A stretch of DNA of 53,248 bases from Microvirga arabica (GTDB lineage Bacteria; Pseudomonadota; Alphaproteobacteria; Rhizobiales; Beijerinckiaceae): contig NZ_JAFBID010000037.1 in assembly GCF_016811235.1 (NCBI RefSeq), positions 1 to 53,248 of the forward strand. The letters run 5' to 3'. Shown here in pieces: positions 34,018-41,584 of this stretch (position 1 is its first letter; the number at the start of each line of letters is the position of its first letter). Made by a program: the position numbers and the translations under genes. The notes beneath the pieces are model-generated. The model was not told the origin of the DNA. It worked only from the letters and a program-made list of their open reading frames with translations, and did no database searches.

Positions 34018-34140
34018 ATGACTAAGCGCATTCTTTCGTTTTTAATCGTCATGATGCTCGCGCAGGGTGCTTTCATTGTCGTAGGTAGTATGGACCAAGC
34101 TTCTGCGAAGCCAATTCACCACACAGATCGCGTGCTATAG
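34018..34140 (+). CDS. 40-residue secreted or membrane mini-protein
   Basis: AGGAGG lies 7 nt before ATG 34018. The product begins MTKRILSFLIVMMLAQGAFI and ends in a short polar tail with SAKPIHHTD; it looks like a signal peptide plus a tiny mature part. A terminator hairpin follows directly after the stop, supporting a real transcription unit with the 313-residue gene upstream. Confidence 0.55.
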   Translation: MTKRILSFLIVMMLAQGAFIVVGSMDQASAKPIHHTDRVL

Positions 34141-34144
34141 TTGT

Positions 34145-34170
34145 ATGAGGCTGTGCTGCCACAGCCTCAT
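34145..34170. terminator. Bidirectional terminator between convergent genes
   Basis: ATGAGGCTGTG (34145-34155) pairs perfectly with CACAGCCTCAT (34160-34170), loop CTGC, sitting between the + strand mini-protein and the minus-strand exonuclease gene. Confidence 0.75.
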
Positions 34171-34182
34171 GTAGCATATGAC

Positions 34183-34890
34183 CTATCGCAGGCGCCGGTA
34201 GTGCTCGGCCGTGAACTTCACGTCGTCGTTCAGATCGGACTTCTCCACGACCCAGGCCAGGTAGTCCGCCGGCACCTCGCTCCAGGCCATGCCGCGGTGC
34301 TTGCCAAACGCCACGCGGGTCAGCAGCACGGGCTCCGTCGTCCAGGCGATGAGCTCCTCGACGGTGGCGAGCTCCAGCAGCTCGCGCAGGAGAAAGGCCG
34401 TGACGTAGGCATCGGGCAGAGCGCGATGGGCGTTGCTGGCGAACACCGAGCACAAGCCCTTCGGCCGCAGCCAGTAGCGGAGCGCCTGGTTGTTGTGCGC
34501 TGGAGCGTCGGGCCAGACCCGCAGGGCGCACTTATAGGTGCAGATCGCCGGGCGCCCATCCAGCTTGTCCCCGAGCCACTGGCTGTCGAAGCGCCAGTTG
34601 TGCGAGGCGAACACGTCGATGTCGGCCTCGCGGGAGTAGTCGAGGTAGTGGGGCAGGAGCTCCTCAAGGGGGCGGCAGTGGCCCACGTCCTCATCGGTGA
34701 GGTGGTGCACGGCCGAGGCCTGAGGCGGGATCTTGGTGTAGGGCCGGACGAGGTCCGACCCGATGGGGACGACCTCCCGGCCGATGATGTCGACGGCGGC
34801 AATCTCTACCACAGCATCGTCGGGGCTGATGCCGGTGGTTTCGAGGTCGAGGACGCGGAAGCGGGCAGGCTTGTCGGAATAGATAGTCAT
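34183..34890 (-). CDS. DEDDh-type 3'-5' exonuclease with a C-terminal DUF3820-like part
   Basis: 235 residues from ATG 34890, with GGGGAGGAA placed before it. The exonuclease core resembles DNA polymerase III epsilon: FRVLDLETTGISPDD (Exo I Asp-Glu), FASHNWRFDSQWLG (Exo II), and ASNAHRALPDAYVTAFLL, where His and Asp complete DEDDh. The last 60 residues (TRVAFGKHRGMAWSEVPADY, LAWVVEK) match the small DUF3820-type module often attached to such nucleases. The upstream PD-(D/E)XK-like gene ends 14 nt before its start, so the two are probably translated from one mRNA. Confidence 0.88.
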   Translation of the reverse strand: MTIYSDKPARFRVLDLETTGISPDDAVVEIAAVDIIGREVVPIGSDLVRPYTKIPPQASAVHHLTDEDVGHCRPLEELLPHYLDYSREADIDVFASHNWRFDSQWLGDKLDGRPAICTYKCALRVWPDAPAHNNQALRYWLRPKGLCSVFASNAHRALPDAYVTAFLLRELLELATVEELIAWTTEPVLLTRVAFGKHRGMAWSEVPADYLAWVVEKSDLNDDVKFTAEHYRRLR

Positions 34891-34904
34891 GGATTCCTCC
34901 CCGC

Positions 34905-35375
34905 TCACTGGAGTCGCTTGCGCTTGAACACCTGGAGCGCCCGCTCCCAGCTCTGCGCCTCACTATCGGTGCGCAGGAAGTCGGCGGTGCTCGCCCGGAA
35001 GGTCGGGTAAATACCGGGCACGAAGATCACCTTTTCAAGGGACAGCGCGACGAAGGCCGACACGTCATAGTCGGTGTCCACGTAGGCGTAGGTGCCCGTG
35101 GCGGAGCGCCAGTTGCCCCGGGTCGCTCTGTAGTCCCAGCGGCTGCGCTTGGCGTTGCTGCGCCCCTTGACCTGCACCCGGCAGATCCGTCCGTCGCCCA
35201 CATCGACGACAATGTCGTAGGGGAGGTCACGGCGGGCGTCGTGGGCATCGAAGCCCCAGTTCAGAAGCTTGAAGAGGACGAGGGCCTCGGCAGCATCACC
35301 GGTCCGCACGTCATTGCGGGTAGACCGCAGTGCTTTGGGTGGGGTGTCATCGTCGAAGAGAGAATACTGGCTCAT
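34905..35375 (-). CDS. PD-(D/E)XK nuclease-like protein
   Basis: 156 residues from ATG 35375. The motif order of a PD-(D/E)XK nuclease can be followed: Glu in GDAAEALVLFKLL, Asp in LPYDIVVDVGDG, and QVKG in ICRVQVKGRSNAKRSRW. The remainder (YVDTDYDVSAFVALSLEKVI, FVPGIYPTFRA) resembles the group I intron-endonuclease-like PD-(D/E)XK family. It is short and has no DNA-recognition domain of its own. Pairing in an operon with a DEDDh exonuclease suggests joint action on DNA or RNA ends; a role in defence or plasmid maintenance is inference. Confidence 0.78.
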   Translation of the reverse strand: MSQYSLFDDDTPPKALRSTRNDVRTGDAAEALVLFKLLNWGFDAHDARRDLPYDIVVDVGDGRICRVQVKGRSNAKRSRWDYRATRGNWRSATGTYAYVDTDYDVSAFVALSLEKVIFVPGIYPTFRASTADFLRTDSEAQSWERALQVFKRKRLQ

Positions 35376-35931
35376 AGGTAACCCTTTGATAGCCCAGGAG
35401 TGATGGCAAAGGCGCGCAGAAGGGCGGCCTCGTATGCGATCAGCAACGAGCGATTGGTCGATCTGTAAGGTGGCTAGAGAGTGCCGCAGCGGGCGCTTAG
35501 ACCAGTTCGACAGATGCCATCATCGGCAACCTCCTCCTTGTCCTTGTGCGACAGGAGGGGTAGGGTTGGCCTCGCTCGGCAAGAGCACGGGGACATCCCC
35601 ACCCAGAGCCGCGACCCTGCCAGGGGTTTAGCGGCTCTTTCCTTTCGCGCCTCCCGAGGGGAGGCTCCAAATGAGACATAAGCTCATCTGTCATTGATGC
35701 CTTGTAATGCCCTTAAGAGGCAACATGGCCGAGTCGAGTCCAGTTAACGATAGCCAGATAAGCTATTGAAAACACATCAAGATCTAATTTTACCAAAGGA
35801 CTCCCTTTAGTCTGCTGCAGCCAGAATCAATGTGGGGCAAAACCACCTGTATGAACTAAGTCTTTGTTGCTGCTCAGCTTTTTATGTGCGTTTTGAATTT
35901 CACCTCAAAAGGGCATCAAACCGGCACCTTT
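35376..35931. other. Intergenic region with a small hairpin
   Basis: No supported gene. A 7-bp hairpin (GCCTCCC / GGGAGGC) lies at 35649-35665. The stretch from about 35700 to 35900 is AT-rich with no organised repeats that I can see. Confidence 0.4.
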
Positions 35932-36483
35932 CTACCCGTCCATCAAGCGCGAGATCGTCGAATGCGATACATTGTAGCTGCGCGCAATCTGAGTTAGAGG
36001 CTCGCCAGCTTCACGTCGAGCAAGAGCCTCCTGCTTCTGATGCCTTGTCAGCTTCGGCTTGCGTCCAAGCTTCACACCGCGGGCCTTAGCCCGCTCACGC
36101 CCTTCGCCAGTCCTGGCCCGGATGAGCTCGCGCTCGAACTCGGCCAGCCCTCCCAGCACCGTCAGCATCAAGCGTCCATGCGGGGTCGTCGTATCGGCCC
36201 AAGCATCGTTCAGGGACCGGAAGCCAGCGCCCTTCTTGGCGATCTCGTCGAGGACGTTGAGGAGGTCGCGGGTCGAGCGGGCCAGGCGGTCCAGCCGGGT
36301 GACGAGGAGCACGTCGTCGGGCCCGAGGGCGGTGATCGCCTTCTTGAGCTGGAGACGGTCGGCCCGAGCACCCGAAATCTTCTCCTTGAAGATCTTCTCG
36401 GCCCCGGCAGCCTTCAGCTGGTCGACTTGGGCCTCGAGGGTCTGCCCCTCAGTGGAGACGCGGGCGTAAGCAATCAGAGCCAT
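35932..36483 (-). CDS. Small serine recombinase (resolvase/invertase family)
   Basis: 183 residues from ATG 36483; an in-frame start 24 nt upstream lacks a ribosome site. YARVSTEGQTLEAQ holds the nucleophilic Ser10. DDVLLVTRLDRLARSTRDLL is the catalytic Arg region, GRLMLTVLGGLAEFERELI is the long E-helix, and GVKLGRKPKLTRHQKQEALA with PLTQIARSYNVSHSTISRLM is the Hin-type helix-turn-helix. It is full length and intact. It could resolve plasmid multimers or invert a segment. Dyads resembling resolvase sites lie directly in its promoter region, and one related dyad lies 3.8 kb away at 40357. Confidence 0.92.
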   Translation of the reverse strand: MALIAYARVSTEGQTLEAQVDQLKAAGAEKIFKEKISGARADRLQLKKAITALGPDDVLLVTRLDRLARSTRDLLNVLDEIAKKGAGFRSLNDAWADTTTPHGRLMLTVLGGLAEFERELIRARTGEGRERAKARGVKLGRKPKLTRHQKQEALARREAGEPLTQIARSYNVSHSTISRLMDG

Positions 36484-36580
36484 CGGATCAGCACCTATTT
36501 CGCACATATAATTTGCACAGCCTAAGTGACTGATCCGATTGTGTCGGGGTCTTTGTGCGAAATTCGTGATTTATGCACAA
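36482..36580. promoter_or_regulatory. Candidate res/operator region of the serine recombinase
   Basis: ATCGGATCAG (36482-36491) and CTGATCCGAT (36530-36539) form a perfect 10-bp inverted repeat spanning the recombinase start. Further out, TGTGC (36555-36559) and GCACA (36575-36579) bound a 25-bp dyad, and a third pair of TGTGC half-sites lies at about 36500-36520. Several imperfect dyads in front of the gene are typical of resolvase res sites, where the enzyme also represses itself. Confidence 0.6.
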
Positions 36581-36740
36581 TCCTATACCGCTTGGCTTTT
36601 TATCATTCTTGATCGGCTGCCGATCCCGCCATATCTAGATACGTAGAAAATTCATTGGAACCAATTGACATGTATGATCATCGATGCGCATACATCGGGT
36701 GTTAGAAGATTTTTACAGCGTCTATAGATTGGAGATGGAA

Positions 36741-37031
36741 ATGACATACATCAAACCAGAAGACGTGCATTCGCCGAAATCCCGTTGGCGCATGTTCGAG
36801 GTGATCCTCGATCGTGGTCCAGGGGATGCCGCTTATGCCATCGGCATGTGGGACAATGGGAGGGTTCTAGCGACCAGATGGAACGGCACTGACGACAACC
36901 CTATCGGGACGCCACAGGCGCGCGGGATGCCCACGTGGATGATCCTCGAGGAGCCCCTATACGACGCAGTAATCAGCATGGTGCCAGCTGACCAACAGCC
37001 AATTGCAAAGGCCTTTCTGGGCCGCAAGTAG
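36741..37031 (+). CDS. Small hypothetical protein, paralogue of 38540-38842
   Basis: 96 residues from ATG 36741 (preceded by GGAGATGGAA); an upstream in-frame ATG at 36684 is less likely. It shares a pattern with the protein at 38540: VIL-DRG...AYAIGMW, then RWNGTDDNPIGTP against RWNGGEGREKGTP, and an AV-S-P-AK ending. Function unknown. First gene of a + strand cassette that follows the recombinase promoter. Confidence 0.65.
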   Translation: MTYIKPEDVHSPKSRWRMFEVILDRGPGDAAYAIGMWDNGRVLATRWNGTDDNPIGTPQARGMPTWMILEEPLYDAVISMVPADQQPIAKAFLGRK

Positions 37032-37236
37032 CCAATTCTGATCCAGGCAGCCTTAGCTGGGCGGCAAACCCGGCTAACTGGAATATTGCCTATCGCGGGT
37101 TCCAGGTCGCGACGGGCAAATGCTCTTTCTCATCGTAAATCGCCCAGGCCACCGTGGCACGGAAAACGGGGCCATTTGTAAGTCAAAACATAAACCAGAA
37201 AAGCCAGAGGAATAAGAAGCATTCTATGAGGTAAAA

Positions 37237-37515
37237 ATGCGCAAGACTGATCATCTTCAGGTCAGGGTAAAGCAGAGAGGCTTTAGAAGCGGAGATGACG
37301 ATTTAATACTTACTCTCGGCATAGAGAGTTTCGGAACTGGATACTTCCTAAGATCGAAAGACGTTGAGGAGGCGATCCGAGCTCTGAAAGAAACGATTGT
37401 GCGCCTAGAGCGCCTGAAGGGAACACTTCTCGTGAGTGAACGAGGGGTGATGAAGACGATCTACCGCCCCTCCCGTCACAGGGAGCGGCGAGTGCTTCAG
37501 CAAGCTTCTACATGA
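37237..37515 (+). CDS. Hypothetical protein, 92 residues
   Basis: Begins at ATG 37237. Basic, with two beta strands (DHLQVRVKQRGF, DDLILTLGIESFG) and one amphipathic helix (DVEEAIRALKETIVRLERLK), then an Arg-rich tail. No family recognised. It ends 9 nt before the PcfJ-like gene and is probably its operon partner. Confidence 0.55.
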   Translation: MRKTDHLQVRVKQRGFRSGDDDLILTLGIESFGTGYFLRSKDVEEAIRALKETIVRLERLKGTLLVSERGVMKTIYRPSRHRERRVLQQAST

Positions 37516-37524
37516 GGAAACTGA

Positions 37525-38445
37525 ATGGCTCAAAGCGTTTCATATGGCTGGGCACAGCCCTTCGTCACACAACTCTGTAAACTTGATCCCTTCAACATTG
37601 GCTTCTGTCTCGAGGCCGATCATCCGACCCGCCAATACGTTGTGCTGGCCTTACGCGGACTTGAAGTCCGAGGTGCCGGGCTCGCTGGATTGACGACCTT
37701 GGCTCATGACTTAAGCCGACTGCCGCGGCGGGAGGTGATTGCGCAGGTTTGGGACCAGGACCCGGGAAGCCTCACCGTCCTTAAGAAATGCCCAAACCGG
37801 ATCCTCCCGCGTAATTTTTACGATGGCTTGATGGCCATCGTAACCGATGAAAAGCGAGTTTCCGCGATCAGGCATTGCAAGCAACTGACTCCAAAATTGG
37901 TTACAGCCGTTGTGCGCTCTGACGCCGATCTGCTGACCCAGGTGGATCCTGATCTGCTGACTCGTCTCGGAGGGACAGATGCGCTGCGCTACATTGTCGA
38001 CGGAGTCCACAAGCTCAGGCCCGATCTCGACAGGGCTGCCATCATTCAATCTCTTAAGGCTCTTAAGAACACGTCTCATCTCGAAACGTGGTTAGCTAAA
38101 CTGGTAATCAGGCTCGACCTGCCGCCGGCACCATGGGACGGCACAGACCGGATAGTTCCCGTCCGTAGCGTTAGGGAGCTCCGAGCCCTCGGGCATCGCT
38201 TTCAGAACTGTTTAGGCCAGTATCGGTGGCAGGGCGCTCTCAAAGGGGACAGGGCTTACTATCACTGCCGGGGCAGGCCGTCCGCCGTTGCATGTCTTGT
38301 CCGCGATCCGCTCTTCAATCAGTGGAGGTTGGAGGAAATCCGAGGGCGCAAAAACTCCGCCATCCGTGATCCTCGCTACGTTGAGACCTTTGCGTCAGCC
38401 GGATTTCCGATGCTCAACGACAACATCGCCTACGCCATCTTGTAA
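37525..38445 (+). CDS. PcfJ-like protein
   Basis: 306 residues from ATG 37525, 9 nt after the previous gene. The first 200 residues are helical with no motif I can name. The C-terminal part fits the PcfJ-like family seen on conjugative and phage-like elements: RELRALGHRFQNCLGQYRWQ (the small-residue/Cys motif), then KGDRAYYHCRGRPSAVACLV and WRLEEIRGRKNSAIRD (Gly-Arg-x-Asn). PcfJ was named from an enterococcal conjugative plasmid; its biochemical role is unknown. The moderate GC and neighbours suggest a plasmid accessory gene. Confidence 0.68.
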   Translation: MAQSVSYGWAQPFVTQLCKLDPFNIGFCLEADHPTRQYVVLALRGLEVRGAGLAGLTTLAHDLSRLPRREVIAQVWDQDPGSLTVLKKCPNRILPRNFYDGLMAIVTDEKRVSAIRHCKQLTPKLVTAVVRSDADLLTQVDPDLLTRLGGTDALRYIVDGVHKLRPDLDRAAIIQSLKALKNTSHLETWLAKLVIRLDLPPAPWDGTDRIVPVRSVRELRALGHRFQNCLGQYRWQGALKGDRAYYHCRGRPSAVACLVRDPLFNQWRLEEIRGRKNSAIRDPRYVETFASAGFPMLNDNIAYAIL

Positions 38446-38539
38446 GCCGTCACAAAGACTAGCCACCAGAAACCAACCACCTTGCACTTTATCAACCAGA
38501 TCTCGACCCGTTGGTCCGAGCTAAGAAGGAGCTGTGTCC

Positions 38540-38842
38540 ATGTCGTATACTCTACCCCAAGACGTTCGTGCACCGCGTGACATGATCGAAATGGTTGATG
38601 TGTTGATTGATGACGGGGAGTATTCCCCAGCATACGCCTTGCTCCTGTGGAAGGAGAGCGGCGAGCATACGATCGGGTTCCGGTGGAATGGCGGGGAAGG
38701 CAGGGAGAAAGGAACGCCTATCTCCAATTTCCAGCCTGTATGGATCGTGCTGGACAGGCGCGTTTTCCCGGCTGTTCTCTCTGCTATCCCGGATGAAGCT
38801 CTGCGAGCTAAAGCAACAAAACTCATCTACGGCGGAGTCTAA
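38540..38842 (+). CDS. Small hypothetical protein, paralogue of 36741-37031
   Basis: 100 residues from ATG 38540, 8 nt after AAGGAG; a GTG at 38534 is too close to that site. Diverged duplicate of the gene 1.8 kb upstream: AYALLLWKESGEHTIGFRWN, GTPISNFQPVWIVLDR and a final AV-SAIPDEALRAKATK. The pair brackets the 92-residue and PcfJ-like genes. No known function. Confidence 0.65.
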   Translation: MSYTLPQDVRAPRDMIEMVDVLIDDGEYSPAYALLLWKESGEHTIGFRWNGGEGREKGTPISNFQPVWIVLDRRVFPAVLSAIPDEALRAKATKLIYGGV

Positions 38843-38959
38843 CAGGCCATAGAGAATGAGCAGCCTTGGCCCAAGTTCAGGGCTGCTCATCGCCATCAGG
38901 GAAACGGTTCACGTGCATAGCAACCTCATGACTCTAGGGAAAACAGCAGGAAGTTTTCC

Positions 38960-39616
38960 GTGAAGCAAAAGGAAAGCCCTTTGGACATCCAGAGATTGCC
39001 ATGGCCGTTATACGTCCTCGATTTTGAAGCAAGCTCCCTCGAACCTGGGGGCTATCCGATTGAAGTCGGGCTCGCACTCTGGTCCGCACCGGATAAGCCC
39101 GTCCATAGCTGGTCCACGTTGATTTGTCCTACTGAGGACTGGCTTCGACACGGCGACTGGAGCAAAGCCTCCCGTGCGGTCCACGGGATCAGCCAGAGTG
39201 AGCTTAAGAGTAGCCCCAAGCCTCAGGAGGTCGCGCAAGCGCTGAACGAGGCCCTTGCATCAACCGGTATCGCTTGGTGCGACGGAGGCCCATACGACGC
39301 GCAATGGGCGCGCTCGTTATTCAAGGCCGCTGGTCTCAAACCCGCATTTTCACTGGGTGACTGGCATGGAATGCTGTCGAGGCTCGAAAGCGAGTCGCGG
39401 GAGCGCGCGCTTCACTGGCTTGAGACGACACCTTCCAAGCACCGAGCACAGGAAGATGCCGAGCACCTGGTGCTGGCGCTTGCCCATGCTGCCGGCATCG
39501 AGGTCGGGCCTCCCCAGCGGCTTGAGGCCCGCATTCCTGCTCTATCGGGGCTGACCGCCGCCTCAACAGATCATCAGGAACCTGACGATAAGCCCCGCAG
39601 TGGTCTGCCTTCATGA
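38960..39616 (+). CDS. DEDDh-type 3'-5' exonuclease-like protein
   Basis: 218 residues from GTG 38960, with AGGAAG 6 nt upstream. Exo I is YVLDFEASSL (Asp-Glu), Exo II is likely AWCDGGPYDAQWARSLF, and Exo III is KHRAQEDAEHLVLALAH (His-Asp). The core length is right for an RNase T/epsilon-type nuclease. It is different in sequence from the exonuclease at 34183, so the plasmid block carries two. The next gene overlaps its end by 17 nt in another frame. Confidence 0.78.
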   Translation: MKQKESPLDIQRLPWPLYVLDFEASSLEPGGYPIEVGLALWSAPDKPVHSWSTLICPTEDWLRHGDWSKASRAVHGISQSELKSSPKPQEVAQALNEALASTGIAWCDGGPYDAQWARSLFKAAGLKPAFSLGDWHGMLSRLESESRERALHWLETTPSKHRAQEDAEHLVLALAHAAGIEVGPPQRLEARIPALSGLTAASTDHQEPDDKPRSGLPS

Positions 39617-40043
39617 GCGGCGAACAGAGCACATCAGTGCCCAAGGTTGGTATCTTCTGGGTGTTGGAGACGGCACCGGTGATGATCCGGGTCGCTTCAC
39701 TCTCGTAACCGATGCTACGGATCTTGCCCACGCTGAGCCTTACCTTCACTTCCTGACCTATCCCGGAGCGCATTACGAAGTCTGGGAGCGCTGGCGCAGC
39801 CTTGGACCAGCCGGATTGGCTAAGCGGGGCCTACCGAAACTAATCGCCTGGCATGAATACGAGGAGTTTCCACGCGGGCGGATCGTGTTTGATACAGAAA
39901 CCGACACCTTCATCATCTACGCGGACCGGCGCCTGCAAGGCGCGGATCAGGTGGAGGCGATCCGGCGCGCCTTCGGCCTTGAGCACGCCACCATGGTTGT
40001 CCGCTCGGACGCGCATTACCAAACCCCGCCACCCCGGCCATAG
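39600..40043 (+). CDS. Hypothetical protein, 147 residues
   Basis: GTG start at 39600 overlaps the exonuclease gene, suggesting translational coupling; the true start could be slightly further in. Soluble alpha/beta protein with GWYLLGVGDGTGDDPGRFTL, HYEVWERWRSLGPAGLAKRG and FPRGRIVFDTETDTFIIYAD. The second half hints at a DUF-type plasmid protein with a GRIVFD beta strand, but I do not recognise it. Confidence 0.6.
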   Translation: MVCLHERRTEHISAQGWYLLGVGDGTGDDPGRFTLVTDATDLAHAEPYLHFLTYPGAHYEVWERWRSLGPAGLAKRGLPKLIAWHEYEEFPRGRIVFDTETDTFIIYADRRLQGADQVEAIRRAFGLEHATMVVRSDAHYQTPPPRP

Positions 40044-40066
40044 TATACGCAGATGGAGATAAGCCA

Positions 40067-40321
40067 ATGGATAGAGCCCAGCCGGACAATTATTGGTCGG
40101 ATAGCCTGAAAGCAGCAACACGCGAGGCAATCAAGAACCTTGACGTCCTCGCCACCCCAGACGGAAGCCTGCCCCTCAAGCATGTAGACGGAGCCTTCGG
40201 CACAATTTCTCTGGATGATCTCGTGAGTGACAGGCTGCGGGTCGTTGACCGTCAGACCGGAGCGGAGAGCATGTTCGAGAGTGCCGATGCCCTCATTGCG
40301 GCTGGCTGGGCAATTGACTGA
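40067..40321 (+). CDS. Hypothetical protein, 84 residues
   Basis: ATG 40067, 23 nt after the previous stop, with GGAG upstream. Acidic: WSDSLKAATREAIKNLDVLA, then KHVDGAFGTISLDDLVSDRL and a closing helix MFESADALIAAGWAI. Unknown. Last gene of the + strand cassette that runs from 36741. Confidence 0.55.
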   Translation: MDRAQPDNYWSDSLKAATREAIKNLDVLATPDGSLPLKHVDGAFGTISLDDLVSDRLRVVDRQTGAESMFESADALIAAGWAID

Positions 40322-40356
40322 AAATCCAGTTCCGCGAAGGCGCTTATCGGGAATGG

Positions 40357-40379
40357 TGCACAATTCTGATTTATGCACA
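40357..40379. repeat. Second copy of the recombinase-site-like dyad
   Basis: TGCACAATTCTGATTTATGC lies in this block. With one single-base gap it matches the dyad at 36555-36579 at about 22 of 25 positions, and both share the right arm TGATTTATGCACA. The two copies flank the whole cassette of genes from 36741 to 40321. Confidence 0.6.
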
Positions 40380-40412
40380 GCGCTTCAGCGCTGATCAAAG
40401 CCTCCAAGCCAT

Positions 40413-40499
40413 ATGGGTCCCCATTTGCGTGATGGGTTCCCCATCACGTGGAAACCTTCCCACTTTGATGACTTTCCTTGAAGTATATGGGTAACCCAT
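40413..40499. promoter_or_regulatory. Three ATGGG-N-CCCAT palindromes
   Basis: ATGGG-TC-CCCAT (40413-40424), a perfect 9-bp-arm palindrome CGTGATGGG / CCCATCACG around TTC (40428-40448), and ATGGG-TAA-CCCAT (40487-40499). A half-site ATGGGTGAGCC follows at about 40525. They lie 140-230 nt upstream of the nuclease-like gene at 40640 in a very AT-rich stretch. Operators, a centromere-like site or iterons are all possible. Confidence 0.6.
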
Positions 40500-40639
40500 C
40501 AATGTATAAGCTAACTATTACATGATGGGTGAGCCAATAATACAGCATACCCATAATAAAAATTGATATATAAGGGAAACAAAGAACGGAATACGATATT
40601 TATACTGTATAAGCCGCTTCTGGCTTGAGGGAGGTAGCA

Positions 40640-41167
40640 ATGGAAGACTACGATTTTATCATCTCACGTTTAGGTAATCTCACCACATCCCAGATCTTCT
40701 CCGTGAAGCGCGCTGCAGAGGACATCTTGCGCAACAGGAACATCATCCGTGGTGGGAACAACGCCGTGTCTAGTTATGCCGAGACCCTCTGCTGCTCGGC
40801 ACTCGACTTGATGCTGGAGGCTCAGTCGAACTCTGGCCACGACGCCATCTGCAGGAAGGGCCGCCGCTACCAGATCAAGGCACGCAAGCTGTCCAACCCA
40901 AGGGGCTCGCGCCAGCTCGGTGCCATCCGCCGGCTGGAGAGCAAGCCGTTCGACAACCTGATCGGCATCCTCTTCGATGAGGATCACAACGTCATCCGGG
41001 CAGCGGACATCCCGATCGACGTTGTTCGTGAGCGGGCCAAGTTCCAGGAGCACACGAACTCCTCGATCTTCATGCTGCACGATGATGTCTGGAGGGATCC
41101 ACGCGTGAAGGATGTGACCGACTTGGTTCGGGGTGCAGCAGCAAAGCTGGAGAACCCGGACTCGTAG
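40640..41167 (+). CDS. PD-(D/E)XK nuclease-like protein
   Basis: 175 residues from ATG 40640, close behind GAGGGAGG. Motif order fits a minimal restriction-endonuclease fold: Glu in SSYAETLCCSALDLML, Asp in SGHDAICRKGRRYQIKARKL (D-x(10)-QxKxR), then a long C-terminal part with FDNLIGILFDEDHNVIRAAD. It stands alone with its own terminator. Restriction-type, homing or defence roles are all open. Confidence 0.68.
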   Translation: MEDYDFIISRLGNLTTSQIFSVKRAAEDILRNRNIIRGGNNAVSSYAETLCCSALDLMLEAQSNSGHDAICRKGRRYQIKARKLSNPRGSRQLGAIRRLESKPFDNLIGILFDEDHNVIRAADIPIDVVRERAKFQEHTNSSIFMLHDDVWRDPRVKDVTDLVRGAAAKLENPDS

Positions 41168-41198
41168 CGTTCAGCGCCATATCACCTAGTGCTCGATG

Positions 41199-41229
41199 GT
41201 GCCCTCGGTCCACGCCGAGGGCACTCTTT
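41199..41229 (+). terminator. Rho-independent terminator
   Basis: GTGCCCTCGG (41199-41208) pairs with CCGAGGGCAC (41215-41224), followed by TCTTTT; 31 nt after the nuclease-like gene. Confidence 0.85.
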
Positions 41230-41584
41230 TATCGGTTCATAGACCTACATCAGCGGCTTGCGATGGCTCGGTAGATTGCACGCCATCGATTGAAAATGTC
41301 GGGGAGGCCGTTTCAACCACTACGGGGCTCAACTTCCTTCAACCGTCTGGAGCCTCGCCAGATTGTCCGGATCAGACAGGGCCAAGACAGGATTTGCCTT
41401 CTGTTGCCTCTGACCCTCGCCGGAATGGCTTGTTCTTGGACTTTTGAGCAAGACTACAGGATGAGGCGCAGGGCATGGGCGAGAACAGCAAGCGGCGTGC
41501 CCGCTCAGAGGTATTCTTATGGTCTGGTAGATATTCACCCAGACCACTCCAACCGAACCTTCGCTGACCTGGCTTAACCGGACG
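41230..41584. other. Intergenic region with no clear gene
   Basis: Open frames here lack ribosome sites and recognisable motifs. I see no strong repeat or hairpin. Confidence 0.4.

Noticed and set aside
41290..41577. A 95-codon + strand frame between the nuclease-like gene and the exported protein
   Set aside because: No ribosome site, no motif, and a frame on the other strand of similar length; not enough support.
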